64,000 nucleotides of DNA from assembly GCF_023715485.1 (NCBI RefSeq), contig NZ_JAMBOF010000014.1, forward strand, positions 38,047-102,046, in the 5' to 3' direction. Shown piece after piece: positions 44,054-53,259 of this stretch. The position numbers were made by a program, and so were the translations under genes. The notes below the pieces were generated by a model. That model was given only the letters and a program-made list of their open reading frames with translations. It had not been told where the DNA came from and did no database searches. Origin of the DNA: Mesobacillus subterraneus (lineage in GTDB: Bacteria > Bacillota > Bacilli > Bacillales > Cytobacillaceae). Every line of letters begins with the position of its first letter. Position 1 is the first letter of the stretch.

Positions 44054-44395
44054 GTGAAGGAATCAACACTTATGAAACTGCAAGAAGCATTCTTAAAATC
44101 TTGGTCAAAAAATTCAAGTTCCAAATGGACTAAAGACAATCCGGCTAAAGGTCAATGCGGAGTAACGGCGTTAGTAGTAAATGATTTACTTGGCGGAAAA
44201 ATAAGTAAGACCTTGCTAGATGAAGGGTGGCATTTTTACAACGAGATCAATGGGCTACGTTATGATTTTACCGTTTCACAGTTCAATGAAGATATCGGGT
44301 ATATGGACATACCGTCAAATAGAGATGAGGCATTCTTAGATACAAATAAGAAACAATATGATTCTTTGATGCAAAGTGTAAAGATGCATTTATAA
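44054..44395 (+). CDS. YunG-like conserved protein (113 aa)
   Basis: KWTKDNPAKGQCGVTALVVN and EGWHFYNEINGLRYDFTVSQ are the conserved blocks of the YunG family; the GQCG Cys and the GWHFYN His suggest a cysteine-peptidase-like or NlpC-like fold, but function is unknown. GTG 44054 with GGAGATC 8 bases upstream. Confidence 0.8.
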   Translation: MKESTLMKLQEAFLKSWSKNSSSKWTKDNPAKGQCGVTALVVNDLLGGKISKTLLDEGWHFYNEINGLRYDFTVSQFNEDIGYMDIPSNRDEAFLDTNKKQYDSLMQSVKMHL

Positions 44396-44416
44396 GAGTG
44401 TTTAAAAGTAATCGCT

Positions 44417-44450
44417 ATTGAACAAACGAAGCAGTTATGTTCAACAAGAA
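44417..44450. repeat. Dispersed dyad repeat, copy 2
   Basis: TTGAACAAACGAAGCAGTTA then TGTTCAACAAGAA; same pattern as copies 1, 3 and 4. Confidence 0.6.
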
Positions 44451-44532
44451 TTTAGTAAAACTCCGTAGAGTGCAAAATAGATGGTTTCTTTACGAAATAA
44501 AATGATTTACTTATGAAAATATGGAAAATGCC

Positions 44533-44563
44533 TGAAACCTAGAAGGAACTCACTCCGTCTAAA
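44533..44563 (+). promoter_or_regulatory. ECF-sigma-type promoter ahead of its own sigma gene
   Basis: TGAAAC (44533-44538), 17-bp spacer, CGTCTA (44556-44561). This matches the B. subtilis ECF consensus TGAAAC-N16/17-CGTC and lies about 65 bp before the ECF sigma start, so positive autoregulation is predicted. Confidence 0.7.
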
Positions 44564-44627
44564 GTACACCTTGGATATGTAGAGTAATCCTGAAATATCC
44601 GAACGGTCTGAAATGGGGGGTAGAGAT

Positions 44628-45179
44628 ATGAGTGCTGATCAACAAGTTACCTATTCTGAAGATGATTTACTCCTTTTTGGACAGTTAATGGACAAATATG
44701 GCGAAATGCTCATTAGACTTTCTTATACATATGTTAGGGATCGCCAGGTTTCGGAGGATATTGTTCAGGATGTATTTTTAAAAGCATATGAGAAAAGGAA
44801 CAACTTTAAGGGGAATTCATCTTATAAAACTTATTTATATAGATTGACCATTAACAGATGCTACGACTATTTAAGGTCCTGGTCATACAAGAACACCGTT
44901 TTATCGGATAAGATTTTTGAATTTTTAAAAATAAGCGATCAAAACACTGAGGCCAAGGTTATCTACGATGACGATAGGACCCAAATCGGAAAAGAAATAT
45001 TAGCTCTTCCAGTGAAGTATAGAGAAGTTATTGTATTATTCTATTACAAAGATTGCGGCATAGATGAAATCTCAAATTTACTAGATTGTACTCCCAACAC
45101 AGTCAAAACCCGTTTGCGCAGGGGAAGAGAGAAACTTAAAGGCAAATTAATGGGTTTGGAGAGGGGGATATGGGAATGA
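44628..45179 (+). CDS. ECF-type RNA polymerase sigma factor (183 aa)
   Basis: Region 2: YTYVRDRQVSEDIVQDVFLK and the -10 recognition part YKTYLYRLTINRCYDYLRSW; region 4: LPVKYREVIVLFYYKDCGID EIS... TVKTRLRRGREKLKG. ATG 44628 with GGGGGGTAG about 7 bases upstream is preferred to ATG 44613. The next gene overlaps by 10 bp and encodes a membrane protein, the usual ECF/anti-sigma pair. Closest in layout to YlaC/SigV-type factors. Confidence 0.9.
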   Translation: MSADQQVTYSEDDLLLFGQLMDKYGEMLIRLSYTYVRDRQVSEDIVQDVFLKAYEKRNNFKGNSSYKTYLYRLTINRCYDYLRSWSYKNTVLSDKIFEFLKISDQNTEAKVIYDDDRTQIGKEILALPVKYREVIVLFYYKDCGIDEISNLLDCTPNTVKTRLRRGREKLKGKLMGLERGIWE

Positions 45180-45943
45180 AGGAAATCAAAGAAGGCTTGG
45201 ATAAATTAATTGGGAAGGATAAGATGTTCACTCCACAGCTAAAACAGGAGATTCTATATAAAATCAAAAACAAAGAATATAAAAAATCTTACCGGCCTTA
45301 TGTAATCTCCATGCTGAATTACTCATTACTCATATTCGTTATTTCCATTGGGATTATTGTTCTAGTTGAGAATCAAACTTGGATTAGCACGTTGGAACCT
45401 TTAGATTCTACTTCTGAGTATGAGGACCTTCAATCTGCTTTAAAAGAAGAGAAAGAACAAAATGCATTGCTTCAGCAACAGCTAGACGAATTCAAAAAAA
45501 TGAATGAATCGAATCCCGATCAAACATACGAAATGGATTTCGAGGAAATTAAAACAGGTGATGTGGCAGTATATAAAGATTTTCTAACTGTAGAAAAGCT
45601 AGAAGAAGATATTGATGGAGACGGCCAAAACGAACAGATTATTCTTAATGTTTCCCCGTCACCTGAACGACATCCTGAGAATGAAGGTCAGTATCTTTGG
45701 GATGACAGCCACGTTTGGCAGTTGATCGTTCAAAATGAAGGAGACCAATACACCTTGTTCGATGATTACGTACAAGGATTGGCTGAGTTATATATTGTAA
45801 ATGAAAAGGAAAACCCAAATGCCATTGTTTTTCAGCAAAAAGGCACAACCTTGAATTTATCTGTGTTCCGATTTAAAGGCAACTCCTTTAGAAAGGAAAT
45901 AATGTACGAATCAATGATCCTCCAACGCTCCTTAGTAAAGTGA
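45170..45943 (+). CDS. Probable membrane anti-sigma factor (257 aa)
   Basis: Short N-terminal cytoplasmic part (about 1-42), one transmembrane helix (about 45-66: MLNYSLLIFVISIGIIVLVE), then an external coiled coil (EYEDLQSALKEEKEQNALLQ) and a C-terminal domain with DIDGDGQNEQIIL, a calcium-loop-like DxDGDG motif. Overlaps the sigma gene by 10 bp. Role as its anti-sigma factor is inferred from operon position and topology; no zinc-binding anti-sigma motif is seen. Confidence 0.75.
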   Translation: MGMKEIKEGLDKLIGKDKMFTPQLKQEILYKIKNKEYKKSYRPYVISMLNYSLLIFVISIGIIVLVENQTWISTLEPLDSTSEYEDLQSALKEEKEQNALLQQQLDEFKKMNESNPDQTYEMDFEEIKTGDVAVYKDFLTVEKLEEDIDGDGQNEQIILNVSPSPERHPENEGQYLWDDSHVWQLIVQNEGDQYTLFDDYVQGLAELYIVNEKENPNAIVFQQKGTTLNLSVFRFKGNSFRKEIMYESMILQRSLVK

Positions 45944-46322
45944 TATATAACGGATGTAATTAGGGAGGGTATCAGGATTGTTGTCTTTGCTATGCTACCG
46001 GGGCAGTCAGCTTGAAGATAGTTATTAACAAGGTGAACAAAATTATTTTTTTGGTGATAAACTCTCGCCAAATATTCCTGTTTATTGCTCATATCAAGAT
46101 GTCTGAAGCTTAAGGTTCTTTTTTATCAAATGTTGGAATTATGACTGCCATCGTTATTCCTATCCCTGCATCTTTAGTAACCACGAATAAAGCCTTTGAA
46201 ATCATTCGAAGTTCTAAGCTGATATAAGGCAGACTTATTTTCTTATTAAACAAACGATGCAGGTTAGTTTAATAAAGTAACTGGAAAAGTAGTAATGCTA
46301 TACTGTTGAAAGGGGGGGAATA
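45944..46322. other. Intergenic region
   Basis: No credible gene. Contains dispersed repeat copy 3 (46243-46275) shortly before the ABM-domain gene. Confidence 0.5.
46243..46275. repeat. Dispersed dyad repeat, copy 3
   Basis: TTAAACAAACGATGCAGGTTAGTTTAATAAAG pattern: arms TTAAAC ... GTTTAA pair around ACGATGCAG. Confidence 0.65.
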
Positions 46323-46616
46323 ATGATATTGGAAGCTGTTATGCTACAAGTTAAAGTAGGTATGGAAGCAGAATATGAAGAAGCATTTCGTGGGGCATCC
46401 AAAATTATTTCTTCGATGAAAGGGTACATATCTCACGAGCTACAACGATGTATGGAAGTCGAAGGGAAATATTTACTACTGGTTCAATGGGAAACATTAG
46501 AAGACCATATAGTTGGATTTAGACAATCCAACGAGTATCAACAGTGGAAAAAGCAATTACATCATTTTTATGACCCATTTCCAATAGTTGAACATTTTGA
46601 GAAGGTTCTACTTTAA
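46323..46616 (+). CDS. Antibiotic biosynthesis monooxygenase (ABM) domain protein (97 aa)
   Basis: Ferredoxin-like ABM fold: LEAVMLQVKVGMEAEYEEAF, MKGYISHELQRCMEVEGKYL, LLVQWETLEDHIVGFRQSNE (the WE...H...F core). Small dimeric proteins of this family include haem-degrading and quinone monooxygenases and many of unknown role. ATG 46323 after AAAGGGGGGG. Stand-alone gene. Confidence 0.88.
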   Translation: MILEAVMLQVKVGMEAEYEEAFRGASKIISSMKGYISHELQRCMEVEGKYLLLVQWETLEDHIVGFRQSNEYQQWKKQLHHFYDPFPIVEHFEKVLL

Positions 46617-46960
46617 TTGTTGTTCCTGGACTATAAGCGGCATTGATCCAAGAAGGATTAATGCTCTTTTTTGTGTAATTTATTCAACTAACGGAGCAGT
46701 TTAGTTTAAGAAGGAATCATTTGGAGTTGCTCCTTTTAAATGTTTCCTTCAACTTTTCCCATGAATTTCTTATAGAATTTAAAATTGTCCTTTTGAAAAA
46801 GATGTTAATACTCTCACCGACATTTCCCTTTTAGATAACCCCTCTTGGAATCCCCTCTTATAAATGAAAATTATATTTTTCCAAAAACTTGAGAATAAAC
46901 AATTCAATAATCCGATGTATTAAGTGTAAAGGCCTTTACAATCAAAAAGGAGCACAAATT
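46617..46960. other. Intergenic region upstream of second sigma gene
   Basis: Contains a hairpin GCATTGATCC/GGATTAATGC with T-run (46632-46672, terminator-like), dispersed repeat copy 4 (46681-46715) and the sigma gene promoter region; no clear ECF-type promoter was found. Confidence 0.55.
46681..46715. repeat. Dispersed dyad repeat, copy 4
   Basis: TTCAACTAACGGAGCAGTTT then AGTTTAAGAAGGAA; AACTAA/TTAGTT arms. Confidence 0.65.
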
Positions 46961-47515
46961 ATGAAAATCACATCTGACAACTTCATTAAACATTTCAAAA
47001 AAGGGAAGCAAGAGGCACTAGAGTTTGTGATTGATGAGTACATCGGCATTATAAAAGCAATAATTTACAATACTCTCAAATCATATAGCGATGACCATTC
47101 AATTGAAGAATGTATAAGTGATACTTTCCTGGGGGCGTTTGAAAATGCCCGGCAATTTAAAGGAAACAGTGATGATTTCAGGAGATGGATTTGTACCATT
47201 GCCAAATTTAAAGCAATTGATCAGCAGCGGAAATTATCAAAGAGTCCGACCCTAATTGAATTGGAAGAAACGCAAAGTACTGTAATATCTGCTGAAGAAG
47301 AATACTTTATACAACAATCGACTGAAGATCTGCTTAAAATGATGAATCAACTAGATAATATAGACAGGGAAATTTTTATTATGAAGTATTTTTTGAATAT
47401 GAAAAACAGCGAGATTGCAAATCAGTTAGGTTTATCAAAAGCCTCTGTAGATAATCGAATTTATCGCGGAAAGAAAAGGTTGCAAGAATATAGGATTGGA
47501 GGAGTTTTTCTATGA
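46961..47515 (+). CDS. Sigma-70 family (ECF-like) sigma factor (184 aa)
   Basis: Region 2: SIEECISDTFLGAFENARQF and FRRWICTIAKFKAIDQQRKL; region 4: LDNIDREIFIMKYFLNMKNS EIANQLGLSKASVDNRIYRG. ATG 46961 has AAAAAGGAGC 8-12 bases upstream; the frame is open to an earlier start at 46889 without a ribosome site. Overlaps by 4 bp a DUF4179 membrane protein, the standard arrangement of this sigma subgroup in Bacillus. Confidence 0.88.
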   Translation: MKITSDNFIKHFKKGKQEALEFVIDEYIGIIKAIIYNTLKSYSDDHSIEECISDTFLGAFENARQFKGNSDDFRRWICTIAKFKAIDQQRKLSKSPTLIELEETQSTVISAEEEYFIQQSTEDLLKMMNQLDNIDREIFIMKYFLNMKNSEIANQLGLSKASVDNRIYRGKKRLQEYRIGGVFL

Positions 47516-48582
47516 AAAAGCTGTACCGACAGTTTAATGAATTAAACATAGATATTGAAGTGGAACCCATGCATGTGGATGAAGTTGAAAGGAAACGAAT
47601 CAAAAATGCTGTTTTAATGAAGAAAAAGAAACCAAATCTAACTAGGAAATTATCAGCCGCCTCCCTTCTTGCTGCGGCGGTCCTCATCTTAAGCATCACA
47701 CTAAACATGACAAATCCTGTACTAGCAGCAAAATTGCCGATCATCGGGAATATCTTTGAGCATTTTCAAAAAGAAAACAAAGCGTATGTATTTGACGAAT
47801 ATAACGAATATTCCACAGAAATAGGCACAACCAAAAAAAGCAGCGGTATTGAAATTACAATTACAAACGCTGTATATGATGGGGAAAGTGTGACGATTGC
47901 CTATACAATGAAAAGCGAAGTGGACTTGGGCGAAAAGCCGTATCTGGATGGCCCATCTCCCATTGAAGAATTTGATTACGGATATATTCAAGGAGGCCTA
48001 ATAACCGAAAAGATAGGTGACAAGGAATATGCAGGGTTATACATTACTGATTTAATGTCTGGTGTAAAACCAGAAAAGATTCATTTCCGGTGGGATGGCA
48101 ATGCAGTCTATTCTGAGAAATTGAAGGAACCAATAGAAGGCGATTGGTCCTTTGCATTCACTCTGGATACCCTTGAAAGTAAGGAAAGGAGGTTGCAGGG
48201 GTATCACTCCCAAGATGGGGGGATGGAGACTTTACTCTACAAAATGGTTTCAACCCCTATTTCAACCACATTCTATTTTACAGAGAAAGTGGATGAACAT
48301 TTAGATCAATGGAAAGAGGAAAATTGGGAAACCGTAATGTTCCGGTACTTAGTAAAGGACAATCTTGGAAATGAATACAACGTATTGCCTAACGGAGGTT
48401 ACGGGGACAGCAAGTTTTATATGAATTCACGAATTACAACAAGTACGATTGATAAGAAAGCATCCTTCCTAATGATTACGCCTGTCGTAGAAATATTTAG
48501 AATAGTAAATGATGACGGCGTAATGGAGTTAGTAAAGGAGCCGTATCCAATAGAGCCTATAAAGTTAGATTTAAAAAAGTAA
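47512..48582 (+). CDS. DUF4179-domain membrane anti-sigma-like protein (356 aa)
   Basis: Cytoplasmic N-terminus (about 1-45), one transmembrane helix (about 46-66: LSAASLLAAAVLILSITLNM), then NPVLAAKLPIIGNIFEHFQK and IEITITNAVYDGESVTIAYT, the typical DUF4179 start. Predicted to bind the upstream sigma factor in the cytoplasm and sense an external cue. ATGA overlap with the sigma gene. Inferred anti-sigma role is standard for this pair. Confidence 0.85.
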   Translation: MKKLYRQFNELNIDIEVEPMHVDEVERKRIKNAVLMKKKKPNLTRKLSAASLLAAAVLILSITLNMTNPVLAAKLPIIGNIFEHFQKENKAYVFDEYNEYSTEIGTTKKSSGIEITITNAVYDGESVTIAYTMKSEVDLGEKPYLDGPSPIEEFDYGYIQGGLITEKIGDKEYAGLYITDLMSGVKPEKIHFRWDGNAVYSEKLKEPIEGDWSFAFTLDTLESKERRLQGYHSQDGGMETLLYKMVSTPISTTFYFTEKVDEHLDQWKEENWETVMFRYLVKDNLGNEYNVLPNGGYGDSKFYMNSRITTSTIDKKASFLMITPVVEIFRIVNDDGVMELVKEPYPIEPIKLDLKK

Positions 48583-48650
48583 CTATGAAATATAAACAGC
48601 CTTTTTATAACTGTTTGAATTTAATTTTATAATTTTAAAATTATAATAGG

Positions 48651-48690
48651 GAGTGCATTTATTTGAGAAGGATAGATGCACTCCTTGTTT
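48651..48690 (+). terminator. Terminator downstream of the DUF4179 gene
   Basis: GGAGTGCA / TGCACTCC stem with TTGTTT after it. Confidence 0.7.
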
Positions 48691-48848
48691 AATTTCTTAT
48701 TACTATAAACCGGTTAAGTAAACTGCGAAAAGTTTGTGATGAAATGTACGTAAACATAAGGGTGCTAATGTTCAATAAGAAGCATAGATGGACTGCTAAT
48801 CTGCAGTCTATTTATTTTCCATAGAAATTGTCGAAAAATATCGATAAA

Positions 48849-48879
48849 AACTTACTTGCTTCATTGAAGAAAGTAAGTT
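48849..48879. promoter_or_regulatory. Inverted repeat, candidate ROK-regulator operator
   Basis: AACTTACTT (48849-48857) and AAGTAAGTT (48871-48879): perfect 9-bp arms, 13-bp spacer, 35 bp before the ROK gene start. Comparable in layout to XylR operators of B. subtilis. Would control the whole alpha-glucoside operon. Confidence 0.6.
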
Positions 48880-48913
48880 ACGCTTTAATTAGTAAATTAT
48901 GGAGATGGATTAT

Positions 48914-50134
48914 ATGAATGGACTTAGGAAAGGCAGTAAGGATTTAATTAAAGAAATTAACCGTTCCATAGTAATTAACTTAATCAGGAAGTCAGGAAGG
49001 ATTAGCAGGTCTGATGTTTCTAAAATCACCAAAATGAGTTTATCTACGATCACTTACATTGTGGATGAACTAATGGCTGTTGATTTGGTAAGGGAAGTTG
49101 GTGTTGCTACATCCACTGGGGGCAGAAGGCCAGTACTGCTTGAATTTAATGCGGATTATGGCTATACGGTTGGTGTGAAGATTGAGGAGAAAAGAGTTTT
49201 ATTCGCTTTAACCAATCTAAATGCTGACATTTTGGATTTAGTAGAAAAGAAGTTTAACAGATTTGATAATATCCAGAATGTAGTATCGATGATAGCTGGT
49301 GAAATTAAGAAGCTTTTACGAAATGCTGATAAGCCACAAGATCAACTTATGGGTATTGGAATCGCAGCTTCTGGATTAATCAACCGCCAGGAAGGGACGA
49401 TTGTTAGATCATCAATGCTGGGATGGGAGAACGTACCTTTATGTCAATTATTAAGCGAGCAGCTGAAAAATATCCCTGTATTCATTGATAAAAATGTCAA
49501 CGCTTACACGATGGCTGAATTATGGTACGGAGAAGGAAAAGAACTATCAAACTTTGTCTGTATCTCTGTTGGGGCTGGTTTAGGTATGTCCCTGGTGGTA
49601 GATAAGAAAATTTACTACGGAGAATCAGGGGGAGCTGGTGAGTTTGGCCATACGGTAATGAAAATTGGTGGGTATCCTTGTCACTGCGGACAAAAGGGAT
49701 GCTTGGAAATGTACGCATCTGAATTCTTTCTAGCTAACCGTGGCGGGGAATTAAAAGCGAACTACCCTGAGACTATTATTGAAGATTTTTCATTCGAAGA
49801 AGTATCCACTGCAGCAGAAAAAAGTGACGCACTAGCAATCGAGCTGATGAATTCATTTGGTGAGAATCTCGGATATGGAATACTTAATGCAATTAACGCA
49901 CTTAATCCCCATACGATCTTACTTATCGGAGAAGGGATGAAATATAAGCACTTATTCCTGGATGCGGCTGTAGATATTGCAAGGGTGAATTTTTTCTCCG
50001 CAGCTAATATCCAAACAGAAATCAGGCCAACCGAACTGGGAGATGATTCATGGCTAAAAGGGGCAGCCTTACTTGCAATCACTCATTTGTTCCAGGCACC
50101 GATCTATGAAGAAACTAAATCTATATTAAATTGA
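48914..50134 (+). CDS. ROK-family (XylR/NagC-like) transcriptional repressor (406 aa)
   Basis: An N-terminal winged helix-turn-helix (about 20-75: GRISRSDVSKITKMSLSTIT) and a ROK sugar-kinase-like domain: MGIGIAASGLI, FVCISVGAGLGMSL, ESGGAGEFGH, and the zinc motif PCHCGQKGCLEMYAS. ATG 48914 follows GGAG at 48901; ATG 48899 is an alternative. Likely represses the downstream operon until its sugar ligand binds. Nine bp precede the first permease gene, so all may be one transcript. Confidence 0.9.
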   Translation: MNGLRKGSKDLIKEINRSIVINLIRKSGRISRSDVSKITKMSLSTITYIVDELMAVDLVREVGVATSTGGRRPVLLEFNADYGYTVGVKIEEKRVLFALTNLNADILDLVEKKFNRFDNIQNVVSMIAGEIKKLLRNADKPQDQLMGIGIAASGLINRQEGTIVRSSMLGWENVPLCQLLSEQLKNIPVFIDKNVNAYTMAELWYGEGKELSNFVCISVGAGLGMSLVVDKKIYYGESGGAGEFGHTVMKIGGYPCHCGQKGCLEMYASEFFLANRGGELKANYPETIIEDFSFEEVSTAAEKSDALAIELMNSFGENLGYGILNAINALNPHTILLIGEGMKYKHLFLDAAVDIARVNFFSAANIQTEIRPTELGDDSWLKGAALLAITHLFQAPIYEETKSILN

Positions 50135-50143
50135 GGTGAGAAC

Positions 50144-51019
50144 ATGGTTGGAATGACAAAGAAAAAGACAGCCTTTTGGGTAGCTGTGTTCCTTTTGCCC
50201 AATTTAATCGGTTTCTTAACTTTTATCGTTTTCCCGCTTTTATCATCATTAGCCATCAGCTTTACGAACTGGGATCTCATATCCACTATGGAATTCGTCG
50301 GTATTGATAATTACAAACACCTAATAGCTGATAAAGAATTTTGGGCAGCGTTTACCCACACGATAACTTTCATTATTGGATATTTACCCTTAGTAATGAT
50401 TTTCGGATTAGCTTGTGCACTACTGCTTAATCGAAAATTAAAATTAAGAGCCTTTTTCAGAGCTGCTTATTTTTTACCGGTAGTAACATCCTGGGTTGCC
50501 GTATCTCTTGTCTGGAAATGGCTTTTTAACCCTAGTTACGGATTAATAAATTACTTCTTATCATTTGTTGGTATTGAGGGGCTTAATTGGCTCCAAGATG
50601 AAAGTCTAGCAATGCCAGCTATCATCATCACAAGTGTCTGGAAAGACATTGGATTTGTTATGGTACTCTTCTTGGGCGGCCTACAAAATATTTCAACCTC
50701 CTACTACGAAGCCGCAGATATTGATGGGGCAAATTCCTGGAAGAAATTCTGGAATATCACCCTCCCGCTTTTGACACCTACGACATTTTTTGTAACCATC
50801 ATCTCTTTGATTAACTCATTCCAAGTTTTTGACCAGGTCATGATCATGACTGAAGGAGGCCCTGGCGGAGCTACAAATGTTCTAGTTCAAAACATATACA
50901 ATCACGCTTTCCGGTATTTTGAAATGGGCTACGCTTCCGCAATGTCATGGATTTTATTCATAGTCATATTTGTGATTACTTTGATCCAGATGAAAATGCA
51001 GAAAAGGTGGGCGGATTGA
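50144..51019 (+). CDS. Carbohydrate ABC transporter permease, MalF/UgpA type (291 aa)
   Basis: Six hydrophobic helices and the EAA loop YYEAADIDGANSWKKFWNITLP, which contacts the ATPase. ATG 50144 with GAGGTGAG 3-10 bases upstream. Imports an oligosaccharide together with the 51022 permease and the 51916 binding protein. No ATPase gene is in the operon, so a shared MsmX-type ATPase encoded elsewhere is presumed. Confidence 0.92.
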   Translation: MVGMTKKKTAFWVAVFLLPNLIGFLTFIVFPLLSSLAISFTNWDLISTMEFVGIDNYKHLIADKEFWAAFTHTITFIIGYLPLVMIFGLACALLLNRKLKLRAFFRAAYFLPVVTSWVAVSLVWKWLFNPSYGLINYFLSFVGIEGLNWLQDESLAMPAIIITSVWKDIGFVMVLFLGGLQNISTSYYEAADIDGANSWKKFWNITLPLLTPTTFFVTIISLINSFQVFDQVMIMTEGGPGGATNVLVQNIYNHAFRYFEMGYASAMSWILFIVIFVITLIQMKMQKRWAD

Positions 51020-51021
51020 AC

Positions 51022-51903
51022 ATGGAAATGAATACGGTTACAAAACGATCAACTGTCCTTCAGAAAGATTATCAACTTACAAGTCTAAGGATATTTAAAA
51101 AAGGTTTACTGTACATCGTTTTGATCTTAGGTGCAATCGCCATGCTGCTTCCTTTTCTATGGATGATTTCTACTTCATTAAAGAATCAAGGAGCAACAAT
51201 GGTTTTTCCACCACAGTTTATCCCTGATCATGCAACCTTCCAAAATTATAAGGATGTGACTGGGGCATTCCCGATGCTTCACTTTTTGGGGAATTCCTTG
51301 TTAGTTGCGGTTCTGACAACTTTGGGCCAACTGCTTTTATGTTCTATGGCAGCTTATGCGTTTGCCAGGATGCAATTTTGGGGCAGGGACAAACTTTTCC
51401 TATTATACCTGGCAACAATGATGGTTCCAGCACAGGTCACCATGATACCCCAGTTTATTTTAATGAAAAACTTTGGATGGCTTGATACATATCAGGCATT
51501 GATCGTCCCTGGATTGTTTAGTGTTTTTGGAACCTTTTTGTTAAGGCAGGCGTTCTTGTCGATTCCGAAGGAACTTGAAGAGGCAGCCTTCATGGATGGT
51601 GCCAACCATTTTTCAATATTCTGGCGTGTAATCATGCCGTTATCTAAACCAACACTCGCGACGTTAGGCATCTTTTCATTCATGCAATCTTGGAACAATT
51701 ACTTATGGCCACTTATTGTAATTAATGATAAAAGCTTTGCTACTTTGCCGCTAGGATTATCTCTTCTGCAAGGGAGGTGGGAAACGAATTGGAACATGAT
51801 GATGGCAGGCGTAGTCATTAGTGTTTTGCCAATACTTGCAGTCTATCTATTTGCGCAGAAGTACTTTATTCAAGGAATGACAATGAGTGGAATGAAAGAA
51901 TAA
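51022..51903 (+). CDS. Carbohydrate ABC transporter permease, MalG/UgpE type (293 aa)
   Basis: Six helices and the EAA loop LEEAAFMDGANHFSIFWRVI MP. ATG 51022, two bases after the stop of the first permease, is preferred; the frame is open further upstream inside that gene. Second membrane half of the importer. Confidence 0.92.
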   Translation: MEMNTVTKRSTVLQKDYQLTSLRIFKKGLLYIVLILGAIAMLLPFLWMISTSLKNQGATMVFPPQFIPDHATFQNYKDVTGAFPMLHFLGNSLLVAVLTTLGQLLLCSMAAYAFARMQFWGRDKLFLLYLATMMVPAQVTMIPQFILMKNFGWLDTYQALIVPGLFSVFGTFLLRQAFLSIPKELEEAAFMDGANHFSIFWRVIMPLSKPTLATLGIFSFMQSWNNYLWPLIVINDKSFATLPLGLSLLQGRWETNWNMMMAGVVISVLPILAVYLFAQKYFIQGMTMSGMKE

Positions 51904-51915
51904 TAAGGGGGAATT

Positions 51916-53193
51916 ATGATGACTCAGAAAAAGCTTGTTTCGGCTATTGTTCTACTATTTATGCTTACTTTTACTGTATTGGCAGGATGTTCTGATTCGG
52001 AAAAGAGCTCTGGAGACAGCAAAGATGAAAAGGTAACAATCAATTACTTTACCTTTTCACCAGGTACTGACCATGAAAAAGACCTACAGGACATGATCAG
52101 TGCTTTTGAAAAGCAAAATCCAAATGTGAAAGTAGATTATGAGATTGCTGCTTATGATGATTATTTCACGAAGCTGCAAACGATGATTGCTGGCGGAAAA
52201 GCACCGGATGTATTCGAGCTTAACTATGAAAACTTCGTTAGTTATGCCTCAAAGGGAGCTTTAGCGGACCTGTCTAAATACATTGAAGAAGATAAAGACT
52301 TTGATCCATCTAAATTAAATCAAGAAGCATATAAAGCTTATCAATACGAAGGAAAGCAATATGGAATGGTGGAAAGCTTCTCAAACGTTGTTACTTTCTA
52401 CAATAAAGACTTGTTTGATAAAGCAAAAGTGGATTATCCAACTGCAGAATGGACATGGGAAGATGAATTAACAGCAGCTCAGAAAATCACGAACAAAGAC
52501 GAAAAGGTTTGGGGAACTTATGCACCGATTCAGTTCCATGAATTCTATAAAGTGATTGCTCAAAATGGTGGATCTGTATTCAATGAAGACAAATCAGAAG
52601 TAACCATCGATAGCCCTGAAAATGCAGAAGCTCTTCAATATATGGTTGATAAGGTAAACAAATATAAAGTTACTCCTTCCGTAGGAGATCTATCTGGCCA
52701 GTCACCAGAAGATTTGTTTAAGAACGGTCAAATCGGAATCTTGCATACTGGAATCTGGATGCTATCCGCTTTTAAAGATGCACCATTCAAATGGGATATT
52801 GCACTTGAAGCAGGCAATACACAAAAGGCTCATCACTTCTTCGCAAATGGATTAGCAGTTTCGAAGGACTCAGATGCTCAAAACGCTGCTTATAAATTTG
52901 CACGCTTCATGAGCGCTAGTGATGAAGCGGCAGAAATTCGAATTGCAAGTTCATGGGAACTTCCAGCAATCACGAATGAAGAGATTTTAAAGCCTTATCT
53001 GGAACAAACTCCTCCAGAAAGCAGGGAAGTTATTTTTGAAGCAATGGATACGCTTGTTTTACCTCCAGTAATTGAAGATTGGAGTAAAATGAGTGACCTG
53101 ATCACAAAGGAACTAGAAAATGTTGTGAATGGTAAAAAGAGCCCTGAAGAAGCATTGAAAGTTATGCAGGGAGAATTAGAGAAGCTGAAGTAA
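51916..53193 (+). CDS. Extracellular solute-binding lipoprotein, family 1 (425 aa)
   Basis: Signal MMTQKKLVSAIVLLFMLTFT then the lipobox VLAGC; the mature protein has the MalE-type layout (VTINYFTFSPGTDHEKDLQD ... YDDYFTKLQTMIAGGKAPDV). Captures an oligosaccharide outside the cell for the adjacent permeases. ATG 51916 or 51919 after AAGGGGGAATT. Neighbouring GH31/GH13 enzymes suggest an alpha-linked gluco-oligosaccharide. Confidence 0.92.
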   Translation: MMTQKKLVSAIVLLFMLTFTVLAGCSDSEKSSGDSKDEKVTINYFTFSPGTDHEKDLQDMISAFEKQNPNVKVDYEIAAYDDYFTKLQTMIAGGKAPDVFELNYENFVSYASKGALADLSKYIEEDKDFDPSKLNQEAYKAYQYEGKQYGMVESFSNVVTFYNKDLFDKAKVDYPTAEWTWEDELTAAQKITNKDEKVWGTYAPIQFHEFYKVIAQNGGSVFNEDKSEVTIDSPENAEALQYMVDKVNKYKVTPSVGDLSGQSPEDLFKNGQIGILHTGIWMLSAFKDAPFKWDIALEAGNTQKAHHFFANGLAVSKDSDAQNAAYKFARFMSASDEAAEIRIASSWELPAITNEEILKPYLEQTPPESREVIFEAMDTLVLPPVIEDWSKMSDLITKELENVVNGKKSPEEALKVMQGELEKLK

Positions 53194-53259
53194 TCAAATC
53201 TGGAGAAGGATATCGAGGCATCATCATATCCTTCTCTTCTAACATAAGGGGAGAGACAT

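Larger units (their letters stand above)
48583..48913. other. Intergenic region before the sugar operon
   Basis: Contains the terminator at 48651-48690 and the inverted repeat at 48849-48879; otherwise AT-rich. Confidence 0.6.

Noticed and set aside
47722..47991. 89-aa minus-strand frame in the DUF4179 gene
   Set aside because: Antisense shadow without start signals.
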